64,000 nt of DNA from JABDQW01 sp942492025 (GTDB lineage Bacteria > Pseudomonadota > Gammaproteobacteria > SZUA-229): NCBI GenBank assembly GCA_942492025.1, contig CALODJ010000008.1, positions 186,001 to 250,000 of the forward strand, given 5' to 3'. A model generated the notes under the pieces. The model made no database searches and was not told the origin of the DNA. It worked only from the letters and a program-made list of their open reading frames with translations. Both the position numbers and the translations under genes were made by a program. Positions within the stretch are counted from its first letter, which is position 1; every line of letters starts with the position of its first letter. Below are positions 45,040 through 52,698 of this stretch, in pieces.

Positions 45040-45163
45040 CCGCAGAGGCGCAGAGGATTACGATGGTTTGTAGGAGCAGGTTAGTCGCAAATTGCTGCCG
45101 TTCGCGACAAAAGTCGCTCCTTGTAAAAAACAGAATTATCTCAGCGCCTCTGCGTCTCCGCGG
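45040..45163. repeat. Composite palindromic intergenic repeat, copy 2
   Basis: Outer arms CCGCAGAGGCGCAGAG (45040-45055) and GCGCCTCTGCGTCTCCGCGG (45144-45163) enclose an inner hairpin: GGAGCAGGTTAGTCGC (45073-45088) and GCGACAAAAGTCGCTCC (45104-45120). The order and spacing match the copy behind fabI, where the right outer arm is degraded. Located between recQ and yaiI in the 306-base gap. Confidence 0.75.
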
Positions 45164-45230
45164 GGAGAGAAACCTCGTCAATACTGCGGCTTACCCGCTG
45201 TCTGGATGATAAGGTAGGCATAGCAACATC

Positions 45231-45251
45231 GGTGCGCACGGCGCACCCTAC
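45231..45251. repeat. Single arm of the GTAGGGTGCGCCGTGCGCAC repeat
   Basis: An inverted copy of the arm seen at 27354 and 32553, ending four bases before the yaiI stop codon. A left arm is not recognisable. Confidence 0.7.
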
Positions 45252-45255
45252 TGGG

Positions 45256-45711
45256 TTAGTTGTTTTTTGCATGCTTGACTAATAACTTGTCCAGTTGATC
45301 GGCAAAGGCTTTACGATCGCTCTGGCTCAGTGAGGGTGGGCCACCGGTGTCGATGCCACTGGCCCGTAGCGTATCCATGAAATCCCGCATATTCAAACGG
45401 GCTTTGATGTTGTTAGCCGTGTACAGTTCACCGCGCGGACTCAGCGCATAGCCGCCCTTTTCAATGACCTCAGCCGCCAGCGGAATGTCACCGGTGATGA
45501 CCAGATCGCCCGCATCGAGTCTTCTAACGATCTCATTATCTGCCACGTCAAAGCCGTGTGCGACTTGAATGAATTTAATGACACGCGAACGTGGTATCTG
45601 CACACGCTGATTGGCCACCAGCGTTAACTGTATACCGGTACGTTCTGCTGCTCTGTACAAGATGTCCTTGATCACCACAGGACATGCGTCAGCGTCTACC
45701 CATATTTTCAT
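45256..45711 (-). CDS. yaiI: YaiI/YqxD family protein (UPF0178)
   Basis: A 151-residue protein of a widespread family of predicted NYN/PIN-like nucleases without a proven role. Typical motifs are KIWVDADACPVVIKDILYRA at the N-terminus, the acidic DVADNEIVRRLDAGDLVITGDIPLA, and RGELYTANNIKARLNMRDFM. The conserved aspartates fit a metal-dependent nuclease fold. The start is ATG 45709-45711; an upstream ATG would add seven residues. A repeat ends right at its 3' side. Confidence 0.9.
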   Translation of the reverse strand: MKIWVDADACPVVIKDILYRAAERTGIQLTLVANQRVQIPRSRVIKFIQVAHGFDVADNEIVRRLDAGDLVITGDIPLAAEVIEKGGYALSPRGELYTANNIKARLNMRDFMDTLRASGIDTGGPPSLSQSDRKAFADQLDKLLVKHAKNN

Positions 45712-45871
45712 GTCATCGCTCTTCTGTTGCATGCCCGAGCCCGCAGCTTGCGTTCATGTTAAAACAATATTGAACCAAAGAGGCGCTCAGACGCAGAGAA
45801 AACCCTGTGCTTGTGATCACTGGTCTCATGAATTAATGCCGCTTACTTAAGCATAAAATGATTGGAGTAGC

Positions 45872-45951
45872 GTCATTGCGAGGAGCGACAGCGACGTGGC
45901 CATCTTACTGTAGCGCGCGTTTTAGAAGATTGCTTCGTACCTCGCAATGAC
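45872..45951. repeat. GTCATTGCGAG...CTCGCAATGAC repeat, copy 2
   Basis: Inverted ends GTCATTGCGAG and CTCGCAATGAC with GATTGCTTCGTAC inside, as at 29333-29411. It lies in the 400-base gap 45712-46111, which also has an AAAGAGGCGCTCAGACGCAG fragment (about 45778) related to the composite repeat and no gene. Confidence 0.75.
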
Positions 45952-46111
45952 GAATTTACTGTAAAACAGTGCATTTTCAGCTTAAGTGAGCGCCATTAGT
46001 CTCATGAATGGTTGACGATACCAGCATCGCATACTCTGAACAAACATAAAAGTTAACTCTGCGCCGCTGCGGTGAATGTCATGTTGCATCTCCGCCAGAT
46101 GCTTCGATTCA

Positions 46112-47326
46112 TCAGCACCTTTTATAGGCAATAATGATATCCATCACATTGGTGTTGGTGGGCCCCGGTTTGAATAAATCACCAATCGCCAGCAGCACCA
46201 TGCCCGCATTGGCTTTATTGAGTTCCGCATCGACATCGAAGCCCATCCGCCTGACCTCTAGCATACTCTTACCCGACACGATCGCACCCGCACAGGGCGT
46301 ATTGCCATCGATACCGTCGGTACCGGCAACCAGCACCGAAATATCGTCAGTACCCTCGATCGCCATTGCCAGCGACAGCGCCATGCTCTGGTTCCTGCCG
46401 CCGAGACCCGGGTTTTTCGGCAGTTTAACCGTGGTTTCACCACCCCAGACATGGACACCGGCTGCGGCATCGAGCAAGCGCTCGCCGATGATTCTGCCCT
46501 GCTCGACAGCATCACCGCTGATGAATTCTTCGTGCAGGTAATGGTCCAGTGCCTGAAATTCAGCTTCTTCTGCAGCGGCATGCATGGCTGTTTCAAGACT
46601 GCCGATAACATGGGTTTCTATTTCGCTGCAACGCTCTTTTGGCTGTGTTTGAGCTGGCAGCAATGACTGCAGCCAGTCGTCATCATCATAATCTTCAGTA
46701 GCCGATGGGACGAGCAGACCGGAACCAATCACGGCAGGATCATTGCCACGAACATCGGAGATGATCAACTGCGTGCATTGCAGGTGCTGCACATATTTCA
46801 GCAAACCACCGCCCTTGATCCGGGAGAAACGCTTACGCCATGCATTCATCGCATGGATGGTCTTGCCGGATGCGAGCAGATATTCGTTAACGTCTTGCAC
46901 CTGATTGAGAGAAATACCGTTGACAGGTTGTTCAACCAGGCTCGACGCGCCACCCGATATCAGCACCAGACAGGATGACTGTTCCTGAATGCCGCGCAGG
47001 TATTCGAGTAAAGCATTACCCGCGGCCAGTGAAGACGGGTCCGGAACGGGGTGTGACGACTCGACGACCCTGACCTTTTTGTTTCGATTGATCTCCCGCG
47101 ACACCACACCTCTGGGTGTAATCAGCAATGCGCTGTTGATCGCGGGCCTGCTGTCCAGGGCACCCTGCAACATCGCGGCCGCAGCCTTGCCGATCGCGAT
47201 ACAGTGTGTGAACAATGAAGCCGGATGGTCGCGGCACCATTGCTGGACCAACCGGCGACCATCGACCGCATCAACAGCGCTCTGGTACAGGTGGACCAGC
47301 AGTTCTCGTGCAGTGAGTTCTGTCAT
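46112..47326 (-). CDS. Glycerate 2-kinase (MOFRL family)
   Basis: A 404-residue kinase that phosphorylates D-glycerate to 2-phosphoglycerate, linking glyoxylate or hydroxypyruvate metabolism to glycolysis. The N-terminal DUF4147 domain has FTHCIAIGKAAAAML, SSHPVPDPSSLAAG, LVLISGGASSLVEQP and ISDVRGNDPAVIGSGLLVP; the C-terminal MOFRL domain has GGETTVKLPKNPGLGGRNQS and VLVAGTDGIDGNTPCAGA. It starts 21 bases after metZ on the same strand, which suggests cotranscription, though the pathways are not obviously linked. Confidence 0.92.
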   Translation of the reverse strand: MTELTARELLVHLYQSAVDAVDGRRLVQQWCRDHPASLFTHCIAIGKAAAAMLQGALDSRPAINSALLITPRGVVSREINRNKKVRVVESSHPVPDPSSLAAGNALLEYLRGIQEQSSCLVLISGGASSLVEQPVNGISLNQVQDVNEYLLASGKTIHAMNAWRKRFSRIKGGGLLKYVQHLQCTQLIISDVRGNDPAVIGSGLLVPSATEDYDDDDWLQSLLPAQTQPKERCSEIETHVIGSLETAMHAAAEEAEFQALDHYLHEEFISGDAVEQGRIIGERLLDAAAGVHVWGGETTVKLPKNPGLGGRNQSMALSLAMAIEGTDDISVLVAGTDGIDGNTPCAGAIVSGKSMLEVRRMGFDVDAELNKANAGMVLLAIGDLFKPGPTNTNVMDIIIAYKRC

Positions 47327-47347
47327 CGTCAGCCCCAGGGCAAGGAT

Positions 47348-48541
47348 TTATATCATGCCCCTGCTTAAATCTGCCTGGATATCCTCGATATCCTCCAGGC
47401 CAACGGCAATGCGAATCAGTCCATCCGAGATACCCGCAGCAGCGCGCTGCTCCGCTGTCAGGCGTGCATGCGTGGTCGTGGCCGGATGCGTAATCGTGCT
47501 CTTGGCATCACCCAGATTGGCGGTAATCGATATCATTTGTGTTGCATCAATCAGCTTCCAGCCTGCCCTCTTGCCGCCTTTCAATTCGAACGAAACGATA
47601 CCGCCAAATCCGCTTTGCTGCTGCATCGCCAACTGATACTGCGGGTGACTCGCCAGACCCGGATAATAGACCCGCTCGACAGCGGCCTGTTGTTCCAGCC
47701 ACTGCGCCAGTGCCAGTCCGTTGGCACAGTGAGCATGCATGCGCAACTTGAGTGTTTCCAGCCCTTTCAGAAAAACCCAGGCATTGAATGCGCTCATGGT
47801 GGGCCCTGCTGTACGCAGGAAGCTGTATACAGGGTCGCCTACGATCTCCCGTGTGCCACACACGGCACCACCCATACAACGTCCCTGGCCATCGAGATAC
47901 TTGGTTGCGGAATGAATGATGATGTCTGCACCCAGCGCAATGGGCTGTTGCAAAGCCGGGGTGCAAAAACAGTTATCGACGACCAGCAAACAGTCGTTGC
48001 TGTGTGCAATCTCTGCTACGGCGGCAATATCGACCAGCTCGGTCAACGGGTTTGACGGCGTTTCGAGGAACAGTAATTTTGTTTGCGGCTGGATAGCCTT
48101 TTCCCAAGCTTTCAAGTCCGACAACTCGACGAATGTTGTGTTGATACCCAGCTTGCCCAGAAAATTTTCAAACAGAACGGTTGTTGTCCCGAAAATACTG
48201 CGCGAGGAAACAATGTGATCGCCCGTCTTCAATAAACCAATACAGGTCGCGGTGATTGCCGACATCCCTGAGGCCGTTGCAACGCAACACTCGGCGCCTT
48301 CCATGGCCGCGAGCCTTTCCTCAAAGGTGCGCACCGTCGGGTTGGTAAAGCGAGAGTAGATATTGCCCGGCTGCTGACCGGAAAAGCGTGCCGCCGCTTC
48401 AGCAGCCGAGCTGAACACGAAACTGGATGTCGGAAATATGGGCTCACTGTTTTCACCCTCGTGCGTACGTCGCTGTCCAGCACGCACTGCGATGGTCTGA
48501 AACCCACAGTTCTCCAGATTGATTTTGTCTGAATCTGCCAT
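47348..48541 (-). CDS. metZ: O-succinylhomoserine sulfhydrylase
   Basis: A 397-residue PLP enzyme that makes homocysteine from O-succinylhomoserine and sulfide in methionine synthesis. Visible are TSSFVFSSAAEAAARFSG, YSRFTNPTVRTFEERLAAME, ATASGMSAITA and the PLP lysine in IIHSATKYLDGQGRCMGG. The VGLEDIEDI near the C-terminus is typical of the Cys/Met metabolism family. In Pseudomonas metZ directly follows purF; here a nine-gene block is inserted between them. A large inverted repeat lies just upstream. Confidence 0.95.
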   Translation of the reverse strand: MADSDKINLENCGFQTIAVRAGQRRTHEGENSEPIFPTSSFVFSSAAEAAARFSGQQPGNIYSRFTNPTVRTFEERLAAMEGAECCVATASGMSAITATCIGLLKTGDHIVSSRSIFGTTTVLFENFLGKLGINTTFVELSDLKAWEKAIQPQTKLLFLETPSNPLTELVDIAAVAEIAHSNDCLLVVDNCFCTPALQQPIALGADIIIHSATKYLDGQGRCMGGAVCGTREIVGDPVYSFLRTAGPTMSAFNAWVFLKGLETLKLRMHAHCANGLALAQWLEQQAAVERVYYPGLASHPQYQLAMQQQSGFGGIVSFELKGGKRAGWKLIDATQMISITANLGDAKSTITHPATTTHARLTAEQRAAAGISDGLIRIAVGLEDIEDIQADLSRGMI

Positions 48542-48583
48542 TCGGTCTATCTTGATTGTGAAATTGGATCATCGTTGCAGAAA

Positions 48584-48764
48584 CGAGCCAGGAGTCTGCG
48601 CGGTAGAAAGTATCTCTGCTGCAAAAGCGCCACAGCGGTCCATTTTTCTGTTCTTTTTCGTTGCGTAGTGCCCACTATGCGCCTCAAAAGAACAGAAAAC
48701 TGTCCTCGCCGTGCCACTTTTTCGCTACGGGTATTTCTACCGCTCAGACTCCCAGGTCGCTTCG
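48584..48764. repeat. Large imperfect inverted repeat (about 180 bp) between metZ and the YkuD gene
   Basis: The left arm (GGAGTCTGCGCGGTAGAAAG ... TTTTTCTGTTCTTTT) and right arm (AAAAGAACAGAAAACTG ... TTTCTACCGCTCAGACTCCC) pair over about 75 bp with scattered mismatches. The centre is itself a palindrome, GCGTAGTGCCCACTATGCGC. The whole could form one long hairpin. No gene is inside. Confidence 0.75.
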
Positions 48765-48842
48765 ATACACACCGCGCCTATGATAGTACATGCGTACTGC
48801 AGAAGATATCGCAACCAGAATCATGGACAAGCATATGCGTAT

Positions 48843-49370
48843 TTACGCTTCAATCAGAACTTCAGTCCCAATATCTACCCGTCTGTATAAATCGATGACA
48901 TCCTGGTTGCGCATGCGTATACAGCCAATGGAAGCCGGTCTACCGATTTGACCTTCCTCGCTGGTGCCGTGAATGTAGATGTAGCGATTATAGCTGTCGA
49001 CATAACCACCCTGGTTTCTTCCCGGTTCCATGCCCTCCAGCCACATGATCCTGCTGGTAATGACGTCCTGCGGCAGTTCAGTACCCTGCTCGATACAATC
49101 CTGCAAGGTGCCCATGGGTTCACGCCCGACAAAAACCATGTTGATCGGCATAGAGCCACCGATCTTTTGCTTGATGCGGTGCAGGCCCAGCGGCGTTTTT
49201 TCGCTACCGTTTTCATTGCCGATGCCGTGGCGGGATGTCGAAACGGCATACTCCACCGAGACCTTGCCCTGCTCATCGAGCAAGTACAATTTCTGTTCGG
49301 CCACATTGATGCGAATCGAATACATGGACTGTTTGACTATGTGTCGTGCTGACTCTCTGTCATGACGCAT
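48843..49370 (-). CDS. YkuD-type L,D-transpeptidase homologue without a signal peptide
   Basis: A 175-residue protein whose catalytic motif is intact: YIYIHGTSEEGQIG and ASIGCIRM, with the nucleophile Cys in SIGCIRM and the His of HGT. The N-terminal part has YSIRINVAEQKLYLLDEQGK and EKTPLGLHRI. YkuD enzymes normally cross-link peptidoglycan outside the membrane, but neither this start (ATG 49368-49370, MRHDRESARHIVKQ) nor the longer alternative gives a signal peptide or anchor. The gene overlaps the amphi-Trp-like gene by 11 bases, so it is the last gene of the 48.8-56.8 kb operon. It may be exported another way or act on a cytoplasmic peptide or amide. Confidence 0.85.
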   Translation of the reverse strand: MRHDRESARHIVKQSMYSIRINVAEQKLYLLDEQGKVSVEYAVSTSRHGIGNENGSEKTPLGLHRIKQKIGGSMPINMVFVGREPMGTLQDCIEQGTELPQDVITSRIMWLEGMEPGRNQGGYVDSYNRYIYIHGTSEEGQIGRPASIGCIRMRNQDVIDLYRRVDIGTEVLIEA

Positions 49371-49638
49371 CCGTTGATATACTGATTTTATTTCTGAGCT
49401 TGCCCGCTTTGTTTTCCTGCCATGATATGCGCACATCCAGCACGTTGAGCTCGCTGCTACCGGAGGCTTCGATGGTCAAATTAAGCAGACCTGAAGGATT
49501 GAGCGTGATCGTGTTGTTCTCATCACTGAAAGATAGCGTGCCTGTGCTCAGGCCTTGCTGCAGCGATGTCAGTAATTCCGCGATCGTATCCCTGTCCTGT
49601 ATCGACTCGTGTAAGAAATGATGGTTGTCATGCTTCAT
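49360..49638 (-). CDS. Amphi-Trp domain-like small protein
   Basis: A 92-residue protein: HHFLHESIQDRDTIAELLTS (helical), LQQGLSTGTLSFSDENNTIT, LNPSGLLNLTIEA, then VLDVRISWQEN with a single Trp. The succession of a helix and amphipathic strands ending in a conserved Trp is what I remember as the amphi-Trp domain in NCBIfam, found beside HprK-related kinases and ATP-grasp proteins. The ATG at 49636-49638 is one base after the phosphoesterase stop. It is too small for an enzyme and may be the substrate, carrier or adaptor of the cluster. The family assignment is by pattern only. Confidence 0.7.
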   Translation of the reverse strand: MKHDNHHFLHESIQDRDTIAELLTSLQQGLSTGTLSFSDENNTITLNPSGLLNLTIEASGSSELNVLDVRISWQENKAGKLRNKISISTDAS

Positions 49639-49639
49639 A

Positions 49640-50980
49640 CTAAACCCCGCTTTTGAGCAAATCATCCGGATCAAACACCTTCACATAAGGATGATCCGTG
49701 CTGATACCGATTATTTTTTTATCGGGCCGAATGATGGTAACGCCGGCACCGGGACCCTGCAAGCCCTCTCTGTCTCTCGTGTGTCGGTCCAGCGTAACGT
49801 CACATTCGAAATTGACGATGCTCTTTCTGATCGAGATGCGTTGACCATTGCGCATGTTCTTGTGCCCATGAATAATCACATGCACATCATTAGCATGGAC
49901 CTGTTGCGCACCTGCTCTGGTCAGATGCCTGTCACCCGGCCGGTACTTCGTGCGTATCGTATTAGCAAGCGAACCGTAGTAAAAGCGCAGCGGATCACCC
50001 TGCAGCTGTTTTTTAAACTCGCGGTTGAGCCGTTTGATACCTTTCTGGTTGATCAGATGCGCTATGTTATTGTCCAGTCCGGCGTGAACAAACAGGAACG
50101 ACCCACGGCGCATGGCGAGGCGCATGCGTCTGAAGAACCAGCTGAATTCACCTTTTTCGAACAAAAACAACCGCTGCCATTGCAAAGCAGCCGCATAGGC
50201 TCTGCGTACAGACAGCCCGACGCTGTCACAGTGCGCCTGGAAATCGGCTTTTTTTTCTTTCACCCGGCGTATTTCATTTTCGATTACGGCTTGCGTTAAC
50301 AAATCACCCGCCTTCAGCGGAAATGCATCAAACCAGTGTTCAGGCGGATAAAGACGCTGTTCACACTGTTTCGTGCCCGGCACATCAGACAGACTATGCT
50401 CGCCGGTCAAATAGCTGTCGTTGATCTCCTTGAGGAAGGGCACGGCTTTTGCGCCCATGCGGATAAAGAAGTGCTCGGATCCAGGCGCAGCCTTGTGGTT
50501 TACGCTGCGCATACCCAGCATCACCCGCACATCATGATTACCTGCCAGTATGCGCAGGTGCGCCCCGCGCTTATGCAGCGTGTTCAGTGTTCTCAACAGC
50601 ATCAGATTGCTCGGCCCCTTGTCGAAACAGTCGCCACCGATCAAAAACCGGGCCTGTTTTCCCTGCCTGGTGAGCTCCAGATGCCTGTGCTCTTTACCTT
50701 TGGCCTTGACACCACCGGACGCTATCAGCGAGGCCGTCAGGGCATCGGCATCGGCATGCAGGTCGCTGAAAAAATAGACAGTTCTGCGTGGCCAGGTCCA
50801 TTGATACTTCTCGACGAGCTCGGACAACTGCTGGATCGTCTGTTGATGGTTCCGCCTTCTCAGCTGTAACGAACGTTTCTTGCCGTTCAGCCAGTTCTGG
50901 GTCTCATCCGGCAATCGAATGCCGGTATGTTTGATACCGTGATAATGCGGTACCAGCTTGTGACGATGACCCACGATCAA
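49640..50980 (-). CDS. Calcineurin-like metallophosphoesterase
   Basis: A 446-residue protein. The five metal-site motifs are present: YFFSDLHADADAL, IGGDCFDKGPSN, LAGNHDVRVM, FVHAGLDN and IIHGHKNM. The first ~60 residues (PDETQNWLNGKKRSLQLRRR, QLSELVEKYQWTW) precede the catalytic core and are family-specific. It is a two-metal phosphatase or phosphodiesterase; the layout recalls serine/threonine protein phosphatase or Ap4A hydrolase relatives, but the substrate is unknown. It overlaps the upstream histidine phosphatase gene by 4 bases (ATGA). Confidence 0.88.
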   Translation of the reverse strand: MIVGHRHKLVPHYHGIKHTGIRLPDETQNWLNGKKRSLQLRRRNHQQTIQQLSELVEKYQWTWPRRTVYFFSDLHADADALTASLIASGGVKAKGKEHRHLELTRQGKQARFLIGGDCFDKGPSNLMLLRTLNTLHKRGAHLRILAGNHDVRVMLGMRSVNHKAAPGSEHFFIRMGAKAVPFLKEINDSYLTGEHSLSDVPGTKQCEQRLYPPEHWFDAFPLKAGDLLTQAVIENEIRRVKEKKADFQAHCDSVGLSVRRAYAAALQWQRLFLFEKGEFSWFFRRMRLAMRRGSFLFVHAGLDNNIAHLINQKGIKRLNREFKKQLQGDPLRFYYGSLANTIRTKYRPGDRHLTRAGAQQVHANDVHVIIHGHKNMRNGQRISIRKSIVNFECDVTLDRHTRDREGLQGPGAGVTIIRPDKKIIGISTDHPYVKVFDPDDLLKSGV

Positions 50981-51681
50981 TCCAGCCCGTTGTCGGTGCT
51001 GCGGACTTTCCAGTCACCACCGATATGGTGCCAACTGCGGTCATCGAGGTATTCGATCAGGACGGGCTGGGCGAAGTGCATGCTCAATTGTGCCAGTTGT
51101 TCGAACTCCAGAACGCCCAGGTGATGAGCCGCATGCCTGAATGCAGCGCCGTGGCCAACAAACAGCTTGACGGTGTCGACCTCGGCTGCATCACGCAATG
51201 TATCCATTTGCTGTGTCAGATGCTGTGCCACTCTCGCACCCGCCTGCATCAACGATTCAGCACCCTGAAAGGGCAGGCAATAATGGCTGTTCGATTTCCA
51301 GTCCGGTGGTGGCTCCTGATAACGTGGATCTTCGATAACCAGTCGCTCGATCTGCTGAATACTCAGGTTGGCCACCGAGCCGACACCGCGTTCTGCGAGT
51401 GCATCATAACTGTCAATCAGTGATGTTGGCATGGCATGCTGGTACAGTCTTTCAACATATATCATCGCTGTCTGCCAGGCACGCAGCATATTTGAGCTAT
51501 CGATGGTGTGCGCAAGCGACCACGACTGCTGCTCGAGCACAGCGGCCAGTCTGCCTGCCTGATCCAGTGCGCCTGTTCTCCCCTGTTGCGTCAATGCATA
51601 GGGCTGATGCGCACTCGGTGTGTCCGGCTGCTGGTGGTATTCGCCATGCCGTATCAGGGCTGCAATCGTTCTAGCCCGCAT
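50977..51681 (-). CDS. Histidine phosphatase family protein
   Basis: A 234-residue protein of the phosphoglycerate mutase-like clan. The phospho-accepting His is in ALIRHGEYHQ (residue about 12) and the second catalytic His in VKLFVGHGAAFRHAAHH; the conserved arginine site is SSNMLRAWQTA. Its substrate is unknown. The start codon is unusual: ATG 51679-51681 lies inside a TGAGAAATGCGGGCTAG sequence identical to the end of the miniature element, and no other start fits before the RHG motif. It is 3 bases behind the SixA/NUDIX gene and overlaps the phosphoesterase gene. Confidence 0.85.
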   Translation of the reverse strand: MRARTIAALIRHGEYHQQPDTPSAHQPYALTQQGRTGALDQAGRLAAVLEQQSWSLAHTIDSSNMLRAWQTAMIYVERLYQHAMPTSLIDSYDALAERGVGSVANLSIQQIERLVIEDPRYQEPPPDWKSNSHYCLPFQGAESLMQAGARVAQHLTQQMDTLRDAAEVDTVKLFVGHGAAFRHAAHHLGVLEFEQLAQLSMHFAQPVLIEYLDDRSWHHIGGDWKVRSTDNGLD

Positions 51682-51687
51682 TTCTCA
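51671..51687. repeat. Solo end of the miniature element between two genes
   Basis: CTAGCCCGCATTTCTCA on the plus strand equals target CTAG plus 13 bases of the terminal repeat. On the minus strand it supplies the TGA stop of the SixA/NUDIX gene and the ATG start of the histidine phosphatase gene. Confidence 0.55.
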
Positions 51688-52656
51688 ACGGCCCTCGTCG
51701 ATGAACTCAGTAAGAGACCGGATCATCGGTCGCATGGCCGGCTCCTTGATCAAGCCGAGCGCTTCATCGATCGATACCCATTTTCTGCCGCGATGCGTTT
51801 CTTCCCATTCACTGTCGGGCAGTATTTCGCTAACACGCATGGCATAAACTTCGACCTGGCAGCTTGCCCCCCACTTGGTGTATTTGTACTTGCCCAGCAT
51901 GTTTTTACTTACGGCACCCCTGATACCGGCTTCTTCAAAGGCCTCACACGCCGCAGACTCTTGTGCTGACATACCGGGTTCATGAATACCTTTGGGCACA
52001 ACCCAGTGGTTACGCTTGCTCGAACCAATCAACATGATTTGCATAGTTTTTTTATGAATACGGTAGGGTATCACTGCTGACTGCTGATAGTAGTATGCGG
52101 GCCGGTCACGTTTCTCCTTACCATTAGGTGCCGGATAGGGAAACTTTTTCGGCAGGTCATTGGGCCGGGTCAGCGATTTTAGCTGTGCACAGTCAAATAC
52201 CAGCTTCTTCCAGTTGCCCGGCATCAATAGGCGCGCCAGTGTCGCAGTTGGCAGCAGTTTTCTGTCATCAGGAGACGGCACATGACCACCGAGCAGATAC
52301 AACAACAGTTCAGTGAGCCCCGGATCGTGACCAACCAGCAATATCCTGTTGTGTTTTTTCGGACATTGCGCCAGCACAATCAACAGCGACTTGAGATCGG
52401 CTTTGTACAAACGCCGGTCGGTAACGATCGATGCTGCATCCATCCCCATGGCCTTGCACAGTTTCTGTGCTGAAACGTGAGCACGCTCGGCAGGGGAGCT
52501 GATGATGTAATCGGGTCTGATGTCCTTCTGCCACAACCAGACACCCATTCGTTGCGAACCACGTTTGCCCTTGTCCGTGATCGGACGGGAAAAATCATCG
52601 GCATCGGTCTTAGCCACCGCTTTGCCATGTCTGAATATCAGTAATTCACGCGTCAC
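51685..52656 (-). CDS. SixA-like histidine phosphatase fused to a NUDIX hydrolase domain
   Basis: A 323-residue two-domain protein. Residues 1-160 are SixA-like: LLIFRHGKAVAKTD with the nucleophile His, SSPAERAHVSAQKLCKAM, and the second His in ILLVGHDPGLTELLLYL. Residues about 190-320 are NUDIX: VIPYRIHKKTMQIMLIGSSK, WVVPKGIHEPGMSAQESA and CEAFEEAGIRG. The box keeps the metal-binding glutamates of EAFEEAG but has Met for the first Glu and Cys for the usual Arg. Mycobacterial MutT1 has both domains in reverse order and hydrolyses dinucleoside polyphosphates and 8-oxo-GTP, so a polyphosphorylated or pyrophosphate-bearing substrate is plausible. Confidence 0.87.
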   Translation of the reverse strand: MTRELLIFRHGKAVAKTDADDFSRPITDKGKRGSQRMGVWLWQKDIRPDYIISSPAERAHVSAQKLCKAMGMDAASIVTDRRLYKADLKSLLIVLAQCPKKHNRILLVGHDPGLTELLLYLLGGHVPSPDDRKLLPTATLARLLMPGNWKKLVFDCAQLKSLTRPNDLPKKFPYPAPNGKEKRDRPAYYYQQSAVIPYRIHKKTMQIMLIGSSKRNHWVVPKGIHEPGMSAQESAACEAFEEAGIRGAVSKNMLGKYKYTKWGASCQVEVYAMRVSEILPDSEWEETHRGRKWVSIDEALGLIKEPAMRPMIRSLTEFIDEGR

Positions 52657-52698
52657 CAGAGGATTCCTTCTTCTTCGTTTTGAATCGATACACAGCGA

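Noticed and set aside
45040..45951. Clustered short repeats around 45-46 kb considered as a CRISPR array
   Set aside because: The units are palindromes of different families at irregular spacing; there is no series of identical repeats with unique spacers and no cas gene.
48575..48898. A 107-codon open frame between metZ and the YkuD gene
   Set aside because: It lies almost wholly within the 180 bp inverted repeat and has no recognisable product or ribosome binding site.
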